From NCBI GenBank assembly GCA_900323505.1, contig OOIN01000021.1, positions 248,001 to 312,000 of the forward strand: a DNA stretch of 64,000 bases, written 5' to 3'. Position 1 is the first letter of the stretch, and the number at the start of each line of letters is the position of its first letter. A program made the translations under genes and the position numbers. Source of the DNA: Ustilago trichophora (lineage: Eukaryota > Basidiomycota > Ustilaginomycetes > Ustilaginales > Ustilaginaceae). Of the stretch, positions 29,712 through 39,896 are shown one piece after another. The notes below the pieces were generated by a model. That model saw only the letters and a list, made by a program, of their open reading frames with translations, was not told where the DNA came from and ran no database searches.

Positions 29712-30521
29712 AGACCTTTGATGGGTTTCAAACAGAGTTGCCAACGACAAGGAGGTGGATGGTGGTGTGCGATGATGATGTTCAGAATGCGAAGCAAGCT
29801 GCACGATGTTGTTTGGGTGAGCAGGGAAACGTGGGCTCTGTCCAATCGCCGGAAAGCCTTAAATTTCATGAACCCTTGCAGTGAGGACAAGAGAGAGATC
29901 TTCTGACTCGGACCAAAATTGGCTAAAAATAATTTTGTTGACAAGCGCGGCATAACACTCGTAAAATGCGGGGCCCCAAGCGCAAGGCAGCCGCTGCAGG
30001 TTGAGTGCATAGACAATCTGTGATCTGACCAACTCTGTCAATGGATGTTGATATCGCTTGACAAGATCCTTGATATGGACTAGCGATGAGCTGCGTATCT
30101 AACGCTTTGTTACTTGTCGAGAGCTCGTGATAGTCGATGCTCTTTTTGCTCAGGTCCTCCCGAGCCTCGCGAAATAGCCTGTGAAACGCTGCTCTGACGC
30201 CTTTGCTCTTGATGCTCGAGCTGAGTCTGAGACTGAGACTGAGACTGACAGCGATCCGACCCTCGGCTAGGTCCTGCAGCGCGACATCTCGACCCTGCAC
30301 TGGTACAGTAGCTTGACTTTGGCTGGCCTCCAACCGGAAAAAAAGTGTGGTTTGTCATTTCGGTGGAATGGCCCGTCCGCAGCGACTCTCATCACCCTCC
30401 TACCAAGATCGAAGCCATCGATCCTTTCCCGCATCATCAACCTAGCCGTTCAGACCAGTCCAAACACCTCATCACAAACTTGACCAACAGCATCTAATCA
30501 CGACCCTCCAGTGAGAACAAC
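29712..30521. other. Divergent promoter region, FPGS / cyclase-family gene
   Basis: No gene recognised. A short CTGAGA tandem lies at 30223-30249. The last 100 bases before 30522 are C/A-rich leader. Confidence 0.35.
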
Positions 30522-32258
30522 ATGGTCGATTCCAACACCAAATCTGCTACCGACTCTACGCCTCAGCAAGAGGTACCCCACAAAAGCCAAGAGGACCGCC
30601 AACAACAAGATGCTTCCAACCGCCAGCGCATCGCCTCCATCGCCAGCCGTTTTGGTGGTCTAGCCGCCCAAGCATCAACCCAAGCCGCTCAAAAGAGCTC
30701 CGAAACCGCAGCCGAAGCAGGCCATCAAGTGGCCAAAACCGTCGCCACTGCTCGCAATGCTGCAGCTACACAGAGTGCCGGCTTGCTCCAAGCCATGGCG
30801 CTCACCACCAAAGATGTCTCGAGCAGCGCAGACAAGGACGCCAACTCTGGCAAAGCGTGGTACGAGTACGAATCGCCCCTGCACGCCCGCAGAAGGATTG
30901 CAGAGTTCGAGTCGCCTCTGCACGCTAGACGCCGCCTTGCGGCTATTGCGTCCCAGCTAGGTCTTGCTACATCGTCAGCTAAGCAGGCTCCTAGTCTTCT
31001 AGGTGCCCTGTCTTCTTCTTCTTCCTCTTCTTCGCCGCATCATCCCACCGCATCATCGTCTGCATCTTCGGAAAAGTGGGCCACGGTAGCGCTGCCAGAC
31101 TTTCGCGACCTTCCATCTGAAGGCGGCTGGCCTGGATGTGCATGGGATGTCTGGGGCCGAGGTGACCAGCTAGGCACCATCAATCTTCTCACCGAGTCTC
31201 TTGTCCTTCGAACTGCCAAGGAGCAAATCAAGTTGGGTCGCACAGTGTCGCTCAACTGGCCCCTCCACCTCCCCGCAGAACCATTCTTCCGGCGAAAAAC
31301 CCTAACGCACAAGCCATATGGCAAAGGAGGTCCAGGCTATACCAACCCGCGCGACGCATACGTGGCTACGGTCCGCGCCAAGAATCCAGATCTTGTCGTT
31401 CGCCACGACTCCAAGGTGCCTGTCTCTGATGAGCTTCTCGAGCTCAACACCCAGAGCGGATCGCAGTGGGATGGATTCCGCCACTACGGACATCAGCCAC
31501 TAAACGTTTTCTACGGCGGCGCTTCGCGTGCCAGCATTCACGATACCTTCGACGACACTTCGCCCCAGCCGGCTGACCCCAAGGCATGGAACTCGGAAGA
31601 GGCAAAGAAGAGGAATGCGCTTGGCATCCATCATCTTGCCCAACACGGCATCTGTGGCAGAGGTGTACTGCTTGACGTCTTTGAATACCTCTCGCACCAC
31701 GGCACCTCTGACGTACCACGAGACGATTACGCATGGTCCCACTGGCCATCTTACGGCGGTGGAAAGGGCTACGATCCGCGCACCGGATTCCGCATCACAG
31801 TTGCAGACCTGATCGCCACCGCCAAACATCAGAACGTCACCTTCAAACGTGGAGACATTCTCCTCATCCGCTCCGGCTTTACTGCACGCTACTATTCCCT
31901 CTCTCCCGCCCAACGAGCAGATTGGTCCGACCCTGCCCCAGCACATGGAGGAGAAGGAATGCCATTTGCCGGTGTCGAGCAGAGCGACGATATGAAAGAG
32001 TTTCTGTGGAATCACCACTTTGCCGCAGTAGCAGGAGACAGTCCCGCATTCGAAGCGCGCCCAACAAAGCAGGGGGAATGCATGCTCCACGAGACTTTGC
32101 TCGCCATGTGGGGGATGCCCATCGGCGAGCTCTTTGACCTGGAGGGGTTGGCACAGGAATGCAGGACACAACAAAGATGGACGTTCTACTTTGCTAGCTG
32201 GCCATTGAATCTCTTTGGTGGTGTCGCAAGTACGGCCAACGCCAGTGCGACTTTCTAG
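30522..32258 (+). CDS. Cyclase-family protein (kynurenine-formamidase-like fold) with altered metal site
   Basis: The protein has 578 aa. The N-terminal 150 residues are Ala/Gln/Ser-rich and amphipathic (QAAQKSSETAAEAGHQVAKT). They contain a tandem 13-residue repeat (EYESPLHARRRIA at 115-127 and EFESPLHARRRLA at 128-140). From about residue 195 the cyclase fold (PF04199 type) is clear: WDVWGRGDQLGTINLLT, AHGEGM-like loops and LLIRSGFTARYY. The usual metal-binding HxGTHxDxxxH reads Q311-S-G-S-Q315-W-D317-G-F-R-H321, so two of the histidines are Gln. Fungal relatives with SQWDGFRH are known to me from memory, so this is probably a family-wide state and not a local mutation. The substrate is unknown. 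The start ATG at 30522 follows the leader directly. Confidence 0.75.
   Translation: MVDSNTKSATDSTPQQEVPHKSQEDRQQQDASNRQRIASIASRFGGLAAQASTQAAQKSSETAAEAGHQVAKTVATARNAAATQSAGLLQAMALTTKDVSSSADKDANSGKAWYEYESPLHARRRIAEFESPLHARRRLAAIASQLGLATSSAKQAPSLLGALSSSSSSSSPHHPTASSSASSEKWATVALPDFRDLPSEGGWPGCAWDVWGRGDQLGTINLLTESLVLRTAKEQIKLGRTVSLNWPLHLPAEPFFRRKTLTHKPYGKGGPGYTNPRDAYVATVRAKNPDLVVRHDSKVPVSDELLELNTQSGSQWDGFRHYGHQPLNVFYGGASRASIHDTFDDTSPQPADPKAWNSEEAKKRNALGIHHLAQHGICGRGVLLDVFEYLSHHGTSDVPRDDYAWSHWPSYGGGKGYDPRTGFRITVADLIATAKHQNVTFKRGDILLIRSGFTARYYSLSPAQRADWSDPAPAHGGEGMPFAGVEQSDDMKEFLWNHHFAAVAGDSPAFEARPTKQGECMLHETLLAMWGMPIGELFDLEGLAQECRTQQRWTFYFASWPLNLFGGVASTANASATF
30864..30941 (+). repeat. Tandem 39-nt coding repeat (ESPLHARRR units)
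   Basis: Two adjacent 13-codon units encode almost the same peptide, but most of their codons differ at silent positions. The peptide looks constrained and is not a recent duplication. Confidence 0.8.
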
Positions 32259-32405
32259 AGATTCGCTGCGTTTGTATGTATTCTCACAAGCATCGTCTTG
32301 GCTCAGCATCAATGTGATCAGACAACCGAAATGGTGTGGCGATGTTCTGTACATGCTGTCATGTTGAATTGGATACAAACACTGCGTACGAGTATGCTTA
32401 ACCCC

Positions 32406-34706
32406 TTAAGGTCGAGCGGCGCCAGCTTTATTCTTGGAAAGAATGATCCTCTTATACTCGGCCACATCACCATAGAACTTCTCCACCCTTCCATCATCCA
32501 CCACCCACAGCTCCTCCATACAGTTGTTGATAAACGTCTCGTCGTGCGAGATGCAGATGACTCCACCGTTAAACTTTTTGATCGCCTCACAGAGTGCGTC
32601 GAGACCTTCGGTATCCAAGTGGTTGGTCGGCTCATCGAGCAGTAGGACGTGCGGATTCATCATGGAGATGTGTGCGAAAGCGACACGTGATTTCTGACCT
32701 CCGGAAAGCGTAGCGATCTTTTGGAGACCGGTCATACCTTTAATGCCAAAAGCGCCAAGGTGGGAGCGGTATTCCTGTTCCGTCTTGCCCGGATACTTGG
32801 ACTGCAAAAAGGTCACCGGATTGGCGTTGAGGTCGAGTTGATCAATGTGGTGCTGCGAGAAGAATCCAACGCGCAAGCGAGAGTTGCGTTTCTGATCACC
32901 TTGCAAAGGCGTAATTTCACCCATGAGAAGCTTCATCAGCGTCGATTTACCCGCACCGTTGGGTCCAACCACCGCAACACGACTCTGCTGAGTAATGTCG
33001 AAATCGACGCTCTTGAGCAAGAGACGATCGGGACGGTAGCCAAAAGTGACGTTGCTGATCTGGAGCAAGGGAAGTGGCAGCTTCTCAGTCTCGGGCAAGC
33101 GGAAGTGCACCACGTCGTCATCTTCGGGTGGCTCGATGTTGGGCAGTTTCTCGAGCTGCTTGATCTTGCTCTGGGCTTGGGCGGCACGGTTGGCATTGAC
33201 CCTCCATCGATCGATGAAGGCTTGCAAGGTGGCACGCTGCAGCTGAACGGCTTCGTATTCGCGCTGCTGATTACGACGACGTTCTTCGCGGGTCTGGTAG
33301 AATTGGTCAAAGTTGCCCTTGTAGTAGTCGAGCCTCTCGCTGTGCATGTGAATGATGTCGGTCGCGACACGGTTGAGGAAAGCTCGGTCGTGCGATACAA
33401 CCAGCAGTGTGCCCTCGTAGTCGTTGACAAAGTAGTCTTCGAGCCAGGCAAGCGCGTTGAGATCCAAGTGATTCGACGGCTCGTCAAGCATGAGCAAGTC
33501 AGGTTTGCAGAACAGCGCACGGGCAAGGGCGAGACGCATCCTCCAACCACCGGAGAAGGTCTTGGTGGCACGCATCTGGTCCTCGGTCTTGAAGCCGAGA
33601 CCGTTGAGGAGCGAGGCGGCACGGGCGGGACCCGTCTCGGCCTCCATGTCGACGAGCTTGGCTTGCACCTCGCCGAGGCGTGTGGACAGTTCCTCGCGCT
33701 TGATCTCGCGCTGTCGTGTAGGCATATCGACAGCCGAACCGCGTGAGAGACCGGCAGCAGCCTCGTCGCCTTCTCCGGCTTCGTTCTGTGCAGCAGCGGC
33801 GGCGTTGGCAGCGGCCACTGCAGCAGCCGCAGAGTCCTCGAGCTTTTGCAGCTCTGCGTTGATGTGTGCCTCCTCCTGAAGCAGCTTCTCACGCCACACG
33901 TCGGCCTTGAGCACGCTCTCGATTGCTGGCGTGTCATCACCCACAATCTCCTGCTCGACGTACAGAATCGAGATCTGCATGGGAATGGGAATCTCACGCA
34001 AAGCCATGTTGCGCAGCAAGGTCGACTTACCCACACCGTTGCGACCGATAAGACCGGCCCTGCGACCAGCCTTGATGGTAAGCGTGGCGTTGGAGAGAAT
34101 GCGGTTGCTGCCAAAGTTGACGTCGATGTTGGGCAGGTGAATGTCCTTGTTCTTGCCCTTGTTGCCGATGGTTTCGAGTGGGTTTACTTTGAGGAAGAGC
34201 TCTTCGTAGCTGGCCTGCTGCTTGGATTGCTGGACGAGTTTGGAGGATTCGTAGAGATCGCGCTGGGCACGCTTTGCGAGCTTGGCACGCGTCTTGGCTT
34301 CCTGCTTCTCGAGCTTCTTGACGTCGACGGTGGAGCGGTTCTGCTTGGTGGTACCGAGGGCAATGTCGACACCGCCGGCCGAGTCGAAACCGGAGGTGCG
34401 CGACATTTCGGTGTTGCGCATGTCGACGACCTTGTCGAGACGGGTGAGGCCGGAAGCGTTGGCTGCGTCTACATCGTCGGGAAGCTTGGACTGGATGAGC
34501 TCGAAGAGCTTGGGAAGAAGAGCATGCACGTGCTTGGAGGAGGAAGGGTCCGAGATGCAGGCAGATTCGAGCATGGGCTTGACTACAGTCTCGAAGAGGT
34601 CCTCGGTGGGATCATCGGCAGCATCGTTGATGTAGCCATCGAGATAGTCGACGACGGGATCATCGAGTTGAGGCAGCGCCTTGCGAATGAGCGTTGCCGC
34701 GGCCAT
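32406..34706 (-). CDS. GCN20: ABC-F ATPase Gcn20
   Basis: The gene encodes 766 aa in one exon from the ATG at 34706. A Gcn20-type N-terminal region (about 200 residues, beginning MAAATLIRKALPQL, then LEKQEAKTRAKLAKR) binds Gcn1 in the family. Two ABC domains follow. The first has a Walker A (GLIGRNGVGKSTLL), signature FSGGWRMRLALARAL and Walker B LLMLDEPSNHLD. The second has VVGPNGAGKSTLMK, LSGGQKSRVAFAH and VLLLDEPTNHLD. There are no membrane segments. With Gcn1, Gcn20 relays uncharged tRNA from the ribosome to the kinase Gcn2 and so controls eIF2-alpha phosphorylation under amino-acid starvation. The longer frame to 34844 has no ATG where needed and is leader. The gene shares a head-to-head promoter with MCR1. 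Confidence 0.93.
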   Translation of the reverse strand: MAAATLIRKALPQLDDPVVDYLDGYINDAADDPTEDLFETVVKPMLESACISDPSSSKHVHALLPKLFELIQSKLPDDVDAANASGLTRLDKVVDMRNTEMSRTSGFDSAGGVDIALGTTKQNRSTVDVKKLEKQEAKTRAKLAKRAQRDLYESSKLVQQSKQQASYEELFLKVNPLETIGNKGKNKDIHLPNIDVNFGSNRILSNATLTIKAGRRAGLIGRNGVGKSTLLRNMALREIPIPMQISILYVEQEIVGDDTPAIESVLKADVWREKLLQEEAHINAELQKLEDSAAAAVAAANAAAAAQNEAGEGDEAAAGLSRGSAVDMPTRQREIKREELSTRLGEVQAKLVDMEAETGPARAASLLNGLGFKTEDQMRATKTFSGGWRMRLALARALFCKPDLLMLDEPSNHLDLNALAWLEDYFVNDYEGTLLVVSHDRAFLNRVATDIIHMHSERLDYYKGNFDQFYQTREERRRNQQREYEAVQLQRATLQAFIDRWRVNANRAAQAQSKIKQLEKLPNIEPPEDDDVVHFRLPETEKLPLPLLQISNVTFGYRPDRLLLKSVDFDITQQSRVAVVGPNGAGKSTLMKLLMGEITPLQGDQKRNSRLRVGFFSQHHIDQLDLNANPVTFLQSKYPGKTEQEYRSHLGAFGIKGMTGLQKIATLSGGQKSRVAFAHISMMNPHVLLLDEPTNHLDTEGLDALCEAIKKFNGGVICISHDETFINNCMEELWVVDDGRVEKFYGDVAEYKRIILSKNKAGAARP

Positions 34707-35264
34707 CTTTGTGCTGTGCAAATCAGAGGTGCAAAGAGATGTTGTCTGCTCCTGTGCAGGTGTGAGCGAGACAAGATGAAGAAGACAGAAGCCATCAAAA
34801 GCTGGAGTTGTCGAGAGGACCCTTTCTGTGCGACACAGCTGCACGTCGAAAAAAGCTTCTCTTGCGAGGCTCAGTTGCCATCTGGAAAAAACGGCTGCTG
34901 TTACATTTTATTTTTTTATTCTTTTTGGCTGCTGACTTGGAATGACTAAGTCAAAATCTGATTGTCGAAATAGGAAAATGTCCCGCGATCGTCCTGACAT
35001 GAGAAAAGAAAAAAAAGGAGCACGGACCGTTGGCCAAGATACTGTATTGCGTTGCGAAGAAGCACAGAACTCTGTACAGTACACACCTGTATGACGTGAA
35101 TTCATTTTCCTCCACTTTGGACACAGCAAAATAGGTGCTGCTGCCATCGGAAAGAAAAGGATGCTGACATCTCGGTACAGTATGGAAGCACATTTTGGAC
35201 AGCTCTTGCCTCGTTCTTGACCTTCTTCCACACTATTGTCTTCTAGTCACCTACATTGCACATC
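34707..35264. other. Divergent promoter region, GCN20 / MCR1
   Basis: 558 bases between two divergent housekeeping genes. It contains TTTTATTTTTTTATTC at 34906-34921 and an A-rich tract at 35002-35018, either of which could keep nucleosomes off. No further gene is visible. Confidence 0.4.
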
Positions 35265-36317
35265 ATGTTCATCCGACCCGTTCTCTCTTCCTCGCTCGGC
35301 CACGCCGCTCGTTCGAGCCTTCGCTCCAAGGCCCCCGCTGTGCGTCAATACGCTACAGAGGCTGGCAAGCCTTCCGGTGGATCCAACCTTCCTCTTGTTC
35401 TGGCTCTTGGTGGTGTTGCCGGTCTCGGCGCATGGTACTCGCTCGGCGGCTTCGACGACCCAAAGAAGGCGTCGAACAAGATCCAGGAGAAAGGAAAGGA
35501 GGCTGTTGACCACGCCAAGGGTGTTGTTGAGGGCGGTGCGCTCAACAAGGACCAGTTTGTCGAATTCACCTTGAAGGAGATCAAGCCTTACAACCACGAC
35601 TCGGCCACTCTGGTCTTTGAGCTGCCCGATGGCAAGAAGCCTGGTATGGGCGTTGCATCCGCCGTCGTCGTCAAGGCCGTCGGTGACGGTCTCAAGGACG
35701 ACAAGGGCAAGGACGTCATCCGCCCTTACACCCCCATCACCTCGCCCGACACAGCCGGACACATGGACTTCCTCGTCAAAAAGTACCCCGGCGGCAAGAT
35801 GACCACGTACATGCACAACATGAAACCTGGTGACAAGCTCGGTATCAAGGGTCCCATTGCCAAGTTCCCTTACAAGGCCAACGAGTTTGAGTCGATCGGC
35901 ATGATCGCCGGTGGCTCCGGTATCACCCCCATGTGGCAGGTCATCCAGGACATCGCCGCCAACCCTTCGGACAAGACCAAGTGCACCTTGATCTACACCA
36001 ACAAGACCGAGCAGGACATTCTCCTCCGTGAAAAGTTTGACGAGCTCGCCAAGAAGGATGACCGGTTCACCATTGTCTACGGTCTTGACAAGCTGCCCAA
36101 GGGCTTCAGCGGTTTCGAGGGCTACGTTACCCCCGAGTTGATCACCAAGCACCTGCCCAAGCCTGAATTGGCCAGCAAGACCAAGATCTTTGTCTGTGGT
36201 CCTCCCCCTCAAGTTGAGGCCATCAGCGGTGGCAAGGGCCCCAAGGGAAGCCAGGGCGAGCTCAAGGGTTTGCTCGCCAAGATGGGATACGAGGCCGAGC
36301 AGGTGTACAAGTTCTAA
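35265..36317 (+). CDS. MCR1: Mitochondrial NADH-cytochrome b5 reductase Mcr1
   Basis: The protein has 350 aa from the ATG at 35265. It starts with a basic mitochondrial presequence (MFIRPVLSSSLGHAARSSLR) and a short hydrophobic anchor (LPLVLALGGVAGLGAW). The ferredoxin-reductase-type core follows: FAD-binding RPYTPITS, a KYPGGKMTTYMHN segment, GPIAKFPYKANEFESIGMIAGGSGITP (NAD binding) and a final FVCGPPPQVEAISG. In yeast Mcr1 is present both in the outer membrane and in the intermembrane space and donates electrons to cytochrome b5 or to D-erythroascorbyl radical; ergosterol synthesis also uses it. Length and motifs match the family. Strong codon bias towards C-ending codons suggests high expression. 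Confidence 0.94.
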   Translation: MFIRPVLSSSLGHAARSSLRSKAPAVRQYATEAGKPSGGSNLPLVLALGGVAGLGAWYSLGGFDDPKKASNKIQEKGKEAVDHAKGVVEGGALNKDQFVEFTLKEIKPYNHDSATLVFELPDGKKPGMGVASAVVVKAVGDGLKDDKGKDVIRPYTPITSPDTAGHMDFLVKKYPGGKMTTYMHNMKPGDKLGIKGPIAKFPYKANEFESIGMIAGGSGITPMWQVIQDIAANPSDKTKCTLIYTNKTEQDILLREKFDELAKKDDRFTIVYGLDKLPKGFSGFEGYVTPELITKHLPKPELASKTKIFVCGPPPQVEAISGGKGPKGSQGELKGLLAKMGYEAEQVYKF

Positions 36318-38030
36318 ATGCGATACAGCTTGCTACTCCATCGCCCCTTTGACGCTTCGTTGACTTGGCCGTTTCCCTGTAACCCCAGTCTACACTGAAC
36401 AAGCTAGATTCCGAACAGGTCTAAGAATTGTTTGTGTGATCATAATGACAGCCACGAGTGACAGAACAGTCGCTCTACGATACCATATCTGATGGAGTCA
36501 GGACCATGCGTTTTGATCGAAAGGACTTTGATCGGGCAGTGCTTCTGATTATCAGATCTGGGATTTTTGAAATTCGACCTTTGTTCAATCTCACATTCTA
36601 CGAGTGTTTTTTTTTTTTTTTTTTTTCCTTGAGACCTTCCAAAAAAGGCTAGGCACGCGTCCATGTTTTAGGGGTTTGTGCATGATTCAACCGAACAAAC
36701 TGTCCAATTCTGCCTGGGTAAGCCTTGCCTTTTGGCTCCTTTCCGAACAACATGCCGTTCTTCGGCCCATCGTATCTAACTTGCTGATTAGTGCAGGGGT
36801 CGTCATAGGGGCTGTGCTCGCGATCCTGTTTGTTAGTCAGAATGCTGGTGACCGCGAAGGGAAGGGAAGGAGGCAGGAGTCGTGTGGTGGACAACGCATG
36901 GGTGGACGACGGCGGCGGTGGTTCGGAGATGGAATGCTGCAGCTTTGTCACTGCACGGTAGAATCTAGAGAAATTGTCATCCCCTCTCCTGAGCTCTCCT
37001 CTCTCGAGGCGACAATAGATGCAGCATCATCCATGCGCATACATGCCGACTTGCTAAGAGGGCTTAGACGTTGGTAGACTCTAAGCTCCAGCAGTCCCAT
37101 GCGGTGCCAAGAGACGGCCAACAACTGCGCTGTGAGCTCGGTCCTTCTTCCTCCCATCCCCCCTGATGGTTGCTTTGTACCGTGGTTGGCAGGATCGGCT
37201 TAGGGCTGCAATTGTACCATCGTGAGCTCATCAGTTCTCGTCCATCGCGATGATGTTGATCTGGATGATAGAAACTAAACTAGTTGGCATGGAACTTACA
37301 GTTTCAGGGGTAATCAACATACACCCTTGATCGACGACAGCCACAGCAAGAGCATTCTTCTCGCTTGGAGGGACGACAGGAGTTGAGTATTCGTTTACCC
37401 ATATAGTTGCCTTGCGAGGAAAGCAAGAAAAGGGCCCGCAGACGCAGGGGAGATTGCTGCTGCCAAGAAGCCGAGCTTTAGGGTGTGTAGAGTTTTTGCC
37501 GACATCCACAATTCTCCTCATGCCTCCACGCCTCTTTTGTGCTGCACCTCTCCCGTCCATCCCTCCTCGGGCGCTGCAAGGTCGATCAGACCCGCACAGT
37601 GCTATCTCTTTCCTTTTTTTAGCGACTCTGCAATTGCCGTGTAGACGTTGTCGCCGTTGGTGTCTGTTCGTGCTCCTCCCAACCCTCCTGTCTCAAGCGT
37701 GTGTGCTCGCGGGGTGTGAATGTGTAGGCATGCCATCCGGAATGATATATACACTGGCCCTGCACATCTGTCCAGCTCCGCTAGTCTTATCCCGCTCACA
37801 CGGCTCCTCCTACCTTTGTCTCTCCACTACCATCATCTCGGCCCCATCCTCTCCACTCCACTTGACTCTCGTCATCCCAAGCACTTCCGAAGCGTAGCAT
37901 ACCTCCTCGCCAGCACAGCTTGGTTGTGAACATCACCTTGCTCGACAGCGTCCGATAACATCCTTCTAACCCGAGGCAGCTTTACACATCCTTTTCATCT
38001 TTATCCTCTTCAACCTTCTTTTGATTCATC
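36318..38030. other. Long intergenic region, candidate spliced transcript on the minus strand
   Basis: 1.7 kb without a confident gene. It holds a T20 run at 36607-36626. On the minus strand there is a pyrimidine tract, a CTAAC branch-like site and an AACAG acceptor near 36832-36838, followed by an open frame to 36649 (PYDDPCTNQQVRYDGPKNG). Farther upstream on the same strand lies a GTAAGT donor at 37297-37302. The plus strand also has a good-looking donor and acceptor (36717 and 36796) but stops at once. A long CT-rich leader (37500-38030) precedes the orphan gene at 38031. Confidence 0.3.
36607..36626. repeat. T homopolymer, 20 nt
   Basis: Uninterrupted T run about 290 bases beyond the MCR1 stop codon. 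Confidence 0.9.
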
Positions 38031-39896
38031 ATGCCGGGCATCTCCAAAAAGCCCTCCTTCTCGAGCAACCCTGCTTCGCCTCACGGCTCGCCGCACAAGA
38101 AAACCGTCCGACTGGCCGAGAATCCCCACGTCTCGGCCTTCCTCTCTCCCAAATCGCGCATTTTCACTGGTGGTCATGGCTATCCCGGCGTTCCATCCCG
38201 TGGTGGTGGTGGACCAGCCTCTTCAGGAGGCTATACTGCTGCATCTGCTGCTCCTGATGCTTTCTCCATCTCGGGCAAGCAATTGACACCTGACGAAGTG
38301 GCTCAGAAGATCGCATCTATGCTCAAGCCTGGTCCTCCCTTCTTCTCCCGTGTGTCGAACGCCGATCTGATCGACTTTATTTCCGATGGAAGCATTATGA
38401 ACTGCGACAAGCTTCGTGCTCAGGCGGCTGCACTCGAGGCAAAGAAGCAGGCCAGTCGAGCTGCTACTTCGTTTGTCCCCAGCGGCACCGTTGTCCGGCG
38501 TAGGGCGGAGGAAGAACGCTGGACCGGAGTCGGCACTGTGTGGAGCTCGCTCGACGGTCTTCCCGCCGGTGCTGGCTGGGGCAGGATCCCAGGAGCACCA
38601 GCTACACCTACCGGCTCGTCGCTCTCGGTGAAATCCAACAACGGACTGGAAGACGACGGTTTGTGGAACGCCATCACCCTCAGCGTCGACATTGACTGCA
38701 CCACGGTCGAGCTCGGCAGATCCGTAGTGGTACCTACCGAAGTTTTGCAGCACAACAACTTTTTCAACGGCAACACCCAGGCTCTGTTTGACGACATTGG
38801 TGCCGGTGTCAAGTACAAATGGGACAATCTCGTGAGCAAGACCGGCTTGCGTCACAAGGCTTCTTCTTCCACCCTCGGCGGAGGCGCTGGAGGCTCCAGC
38901 GGAGCAAGCAAGATCATGCCCAACTACCTGAGCCTGTCCGCTTACACCGACCCTAACGCTGCATTCGGAGCGACGTCGTTCGAGCTCAAGTGGCCCAGCT
39001 GGATGCCCTGGGTCAACAAGAAGCCCTCTTCCACCACCCCGACCGATACAACACCCGAACACGCCGGTGGGCAAAAACGTGTCTGGATCCCATCCTCAAC
39101 AAAGGTCTCCATCCACGCCTCTTGGTGGGGATACAACCTTTACCTGCCCCAACCGGTGCTCGATTCTCTCGATGGAGACGTCGATGAGGCCGAAAAGATT
39201 GCCAACTTGATCAACAAGTGTCTGACTTTCATCCTCAACAATGTCCCTGCTGGATTGCCGCCTGCTTTCGCTGCCGTCGTGACCATCTTGAAGGCCATCG
39301 CCCCGACGACGGGTTACATTAGCACTTTTATCGGTTGGAGTTGGGATACCATCAAGAGCTTCAACAAGGGTCAGGGTGTGGTGCTGAGTGCCACTTGGAT
39401 CTTGCCTGTTGCGCTGATTCCTAGGGCTTGGGATGCTCCTGCTGCCCCTGTTCCTTCTACGCCTACCACCCCAACCACTCCAGGTAGCGGCAACACCGGA
39501 TCGGGTGTCAACCCAACGCCGTCCAACCCTACCCCTACCCCTACCCCAACTCCAGCTCCAGCTCCAGCTCCCTCCACCCCATCCACAAACCCCACCCAAC
39601 CCTCAACAGCCACCGACACCCCAGCGACAGCCCAAGACACTTCTTCCACCATCGATCCGGAATTGACACCTCTTCCCAACCCAAACCTCCCCGCAGTCCC
39701 AGCACCAGGCGCAACCCTACCCCCCACAAACCCCTCCACCATCTCGCTCGACCTCAACCCTCCACCGGCCAACAACACGTCCAACGCCCAATACCCCGGT
39801 GACAACCGTGGTCGAGGCGGAGACCCTTCCACCTCCGCTCCCATGGGCAACACTCCTGCACCCGCAAACCAGGTGCCCATCGACGCAGAGTCCTAG
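38031..39896 (+). CDS. Conserved-looking orphan protein, 621 aa
   Basis: I do not recognise the family. The first 60 residues are basic and Ser/Pro-rich (KKPSFSSNPASPHGSP). Residues about 78-120 are predicted helical (LTPDEVAQKIASMLKPG). Residues about 215-480 look folded: ITLSVDIDCTTVELGRSVVV, HNNFFNGNTQALFDDIGAG and an aliphatic stretch (NVPAGLPPAFAAVVTILKAI) near SATWILPVALIPRAWD. The last 140 residues are Pro/Thr/Ser-rich with PTPTPTP and PAPAPAP runs. There is no signal peptide. Strong C-ending codon bias and a long CT-rich leader suggest good expression. The ATG at 38031 has a clean context (CATCATGCC). Confidence 0.75.
   Translation: MPGISKKPSFSSNPASPHGSPHKKTVRLAENPHVSAFLSPKSRIFTGGHGYPGVPSRGGGGPASSGGYTAASAAPDAFSISGKQLTPDEVAQKIASMLKPGPPFFSRVSNADLIDFISDGSIMNCDKLRAQAAALEAKKQASRAATSFVPSGTVVRRRAEEERWTGVGTVWSSLDGLPAGAGWGRIPGAPATPTGSSLSVKSNNGLEDDGLWNAITLSVDIDCTTVELGRSVVVPTEVLQHNNFFNGNTQALFDDIGAGVKYKWDNLVSKTGLRHKASSSTLGGGAGGSSGASKIMPNYLSLSAYTDPNAAFGATSFELKWPSWMPWVNKKPSSTTPTDTTPEHAGGQKRVWIPSSTKVSIHASWWGYNLYLPQPVLDSLDGDVDEAEKIANLINKCLTFILNNVPAGLPPAFAAVVTILKAIAPTTGYISTFIGWSWDTIKSFNKGQGVVLSATWILPVALIPRAWDAPAAPVPSTPTTPTTPGSGNTGSGVNPTPSNPTPTPTPTPAPAPAPSTPSTNPTQPSTATDTPATAQDTSSTIDPELTPLPNPNLPAVPAPGATLPPTNPSTISLDLNPPPANNTSNAQYPGDNRGRGGDPSTSAPMGNTPAPANQVPIDAES

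Noticed and set aside
32721..34949. Plus-strand frames of 341 and 367 codons
   Set aside because: Antisense shadows of GCN20.
35247..36212. Minus-strand frame of 321 codons
   Set aside because: Antisense to MCR1; caused by strong C-ending codon bias.
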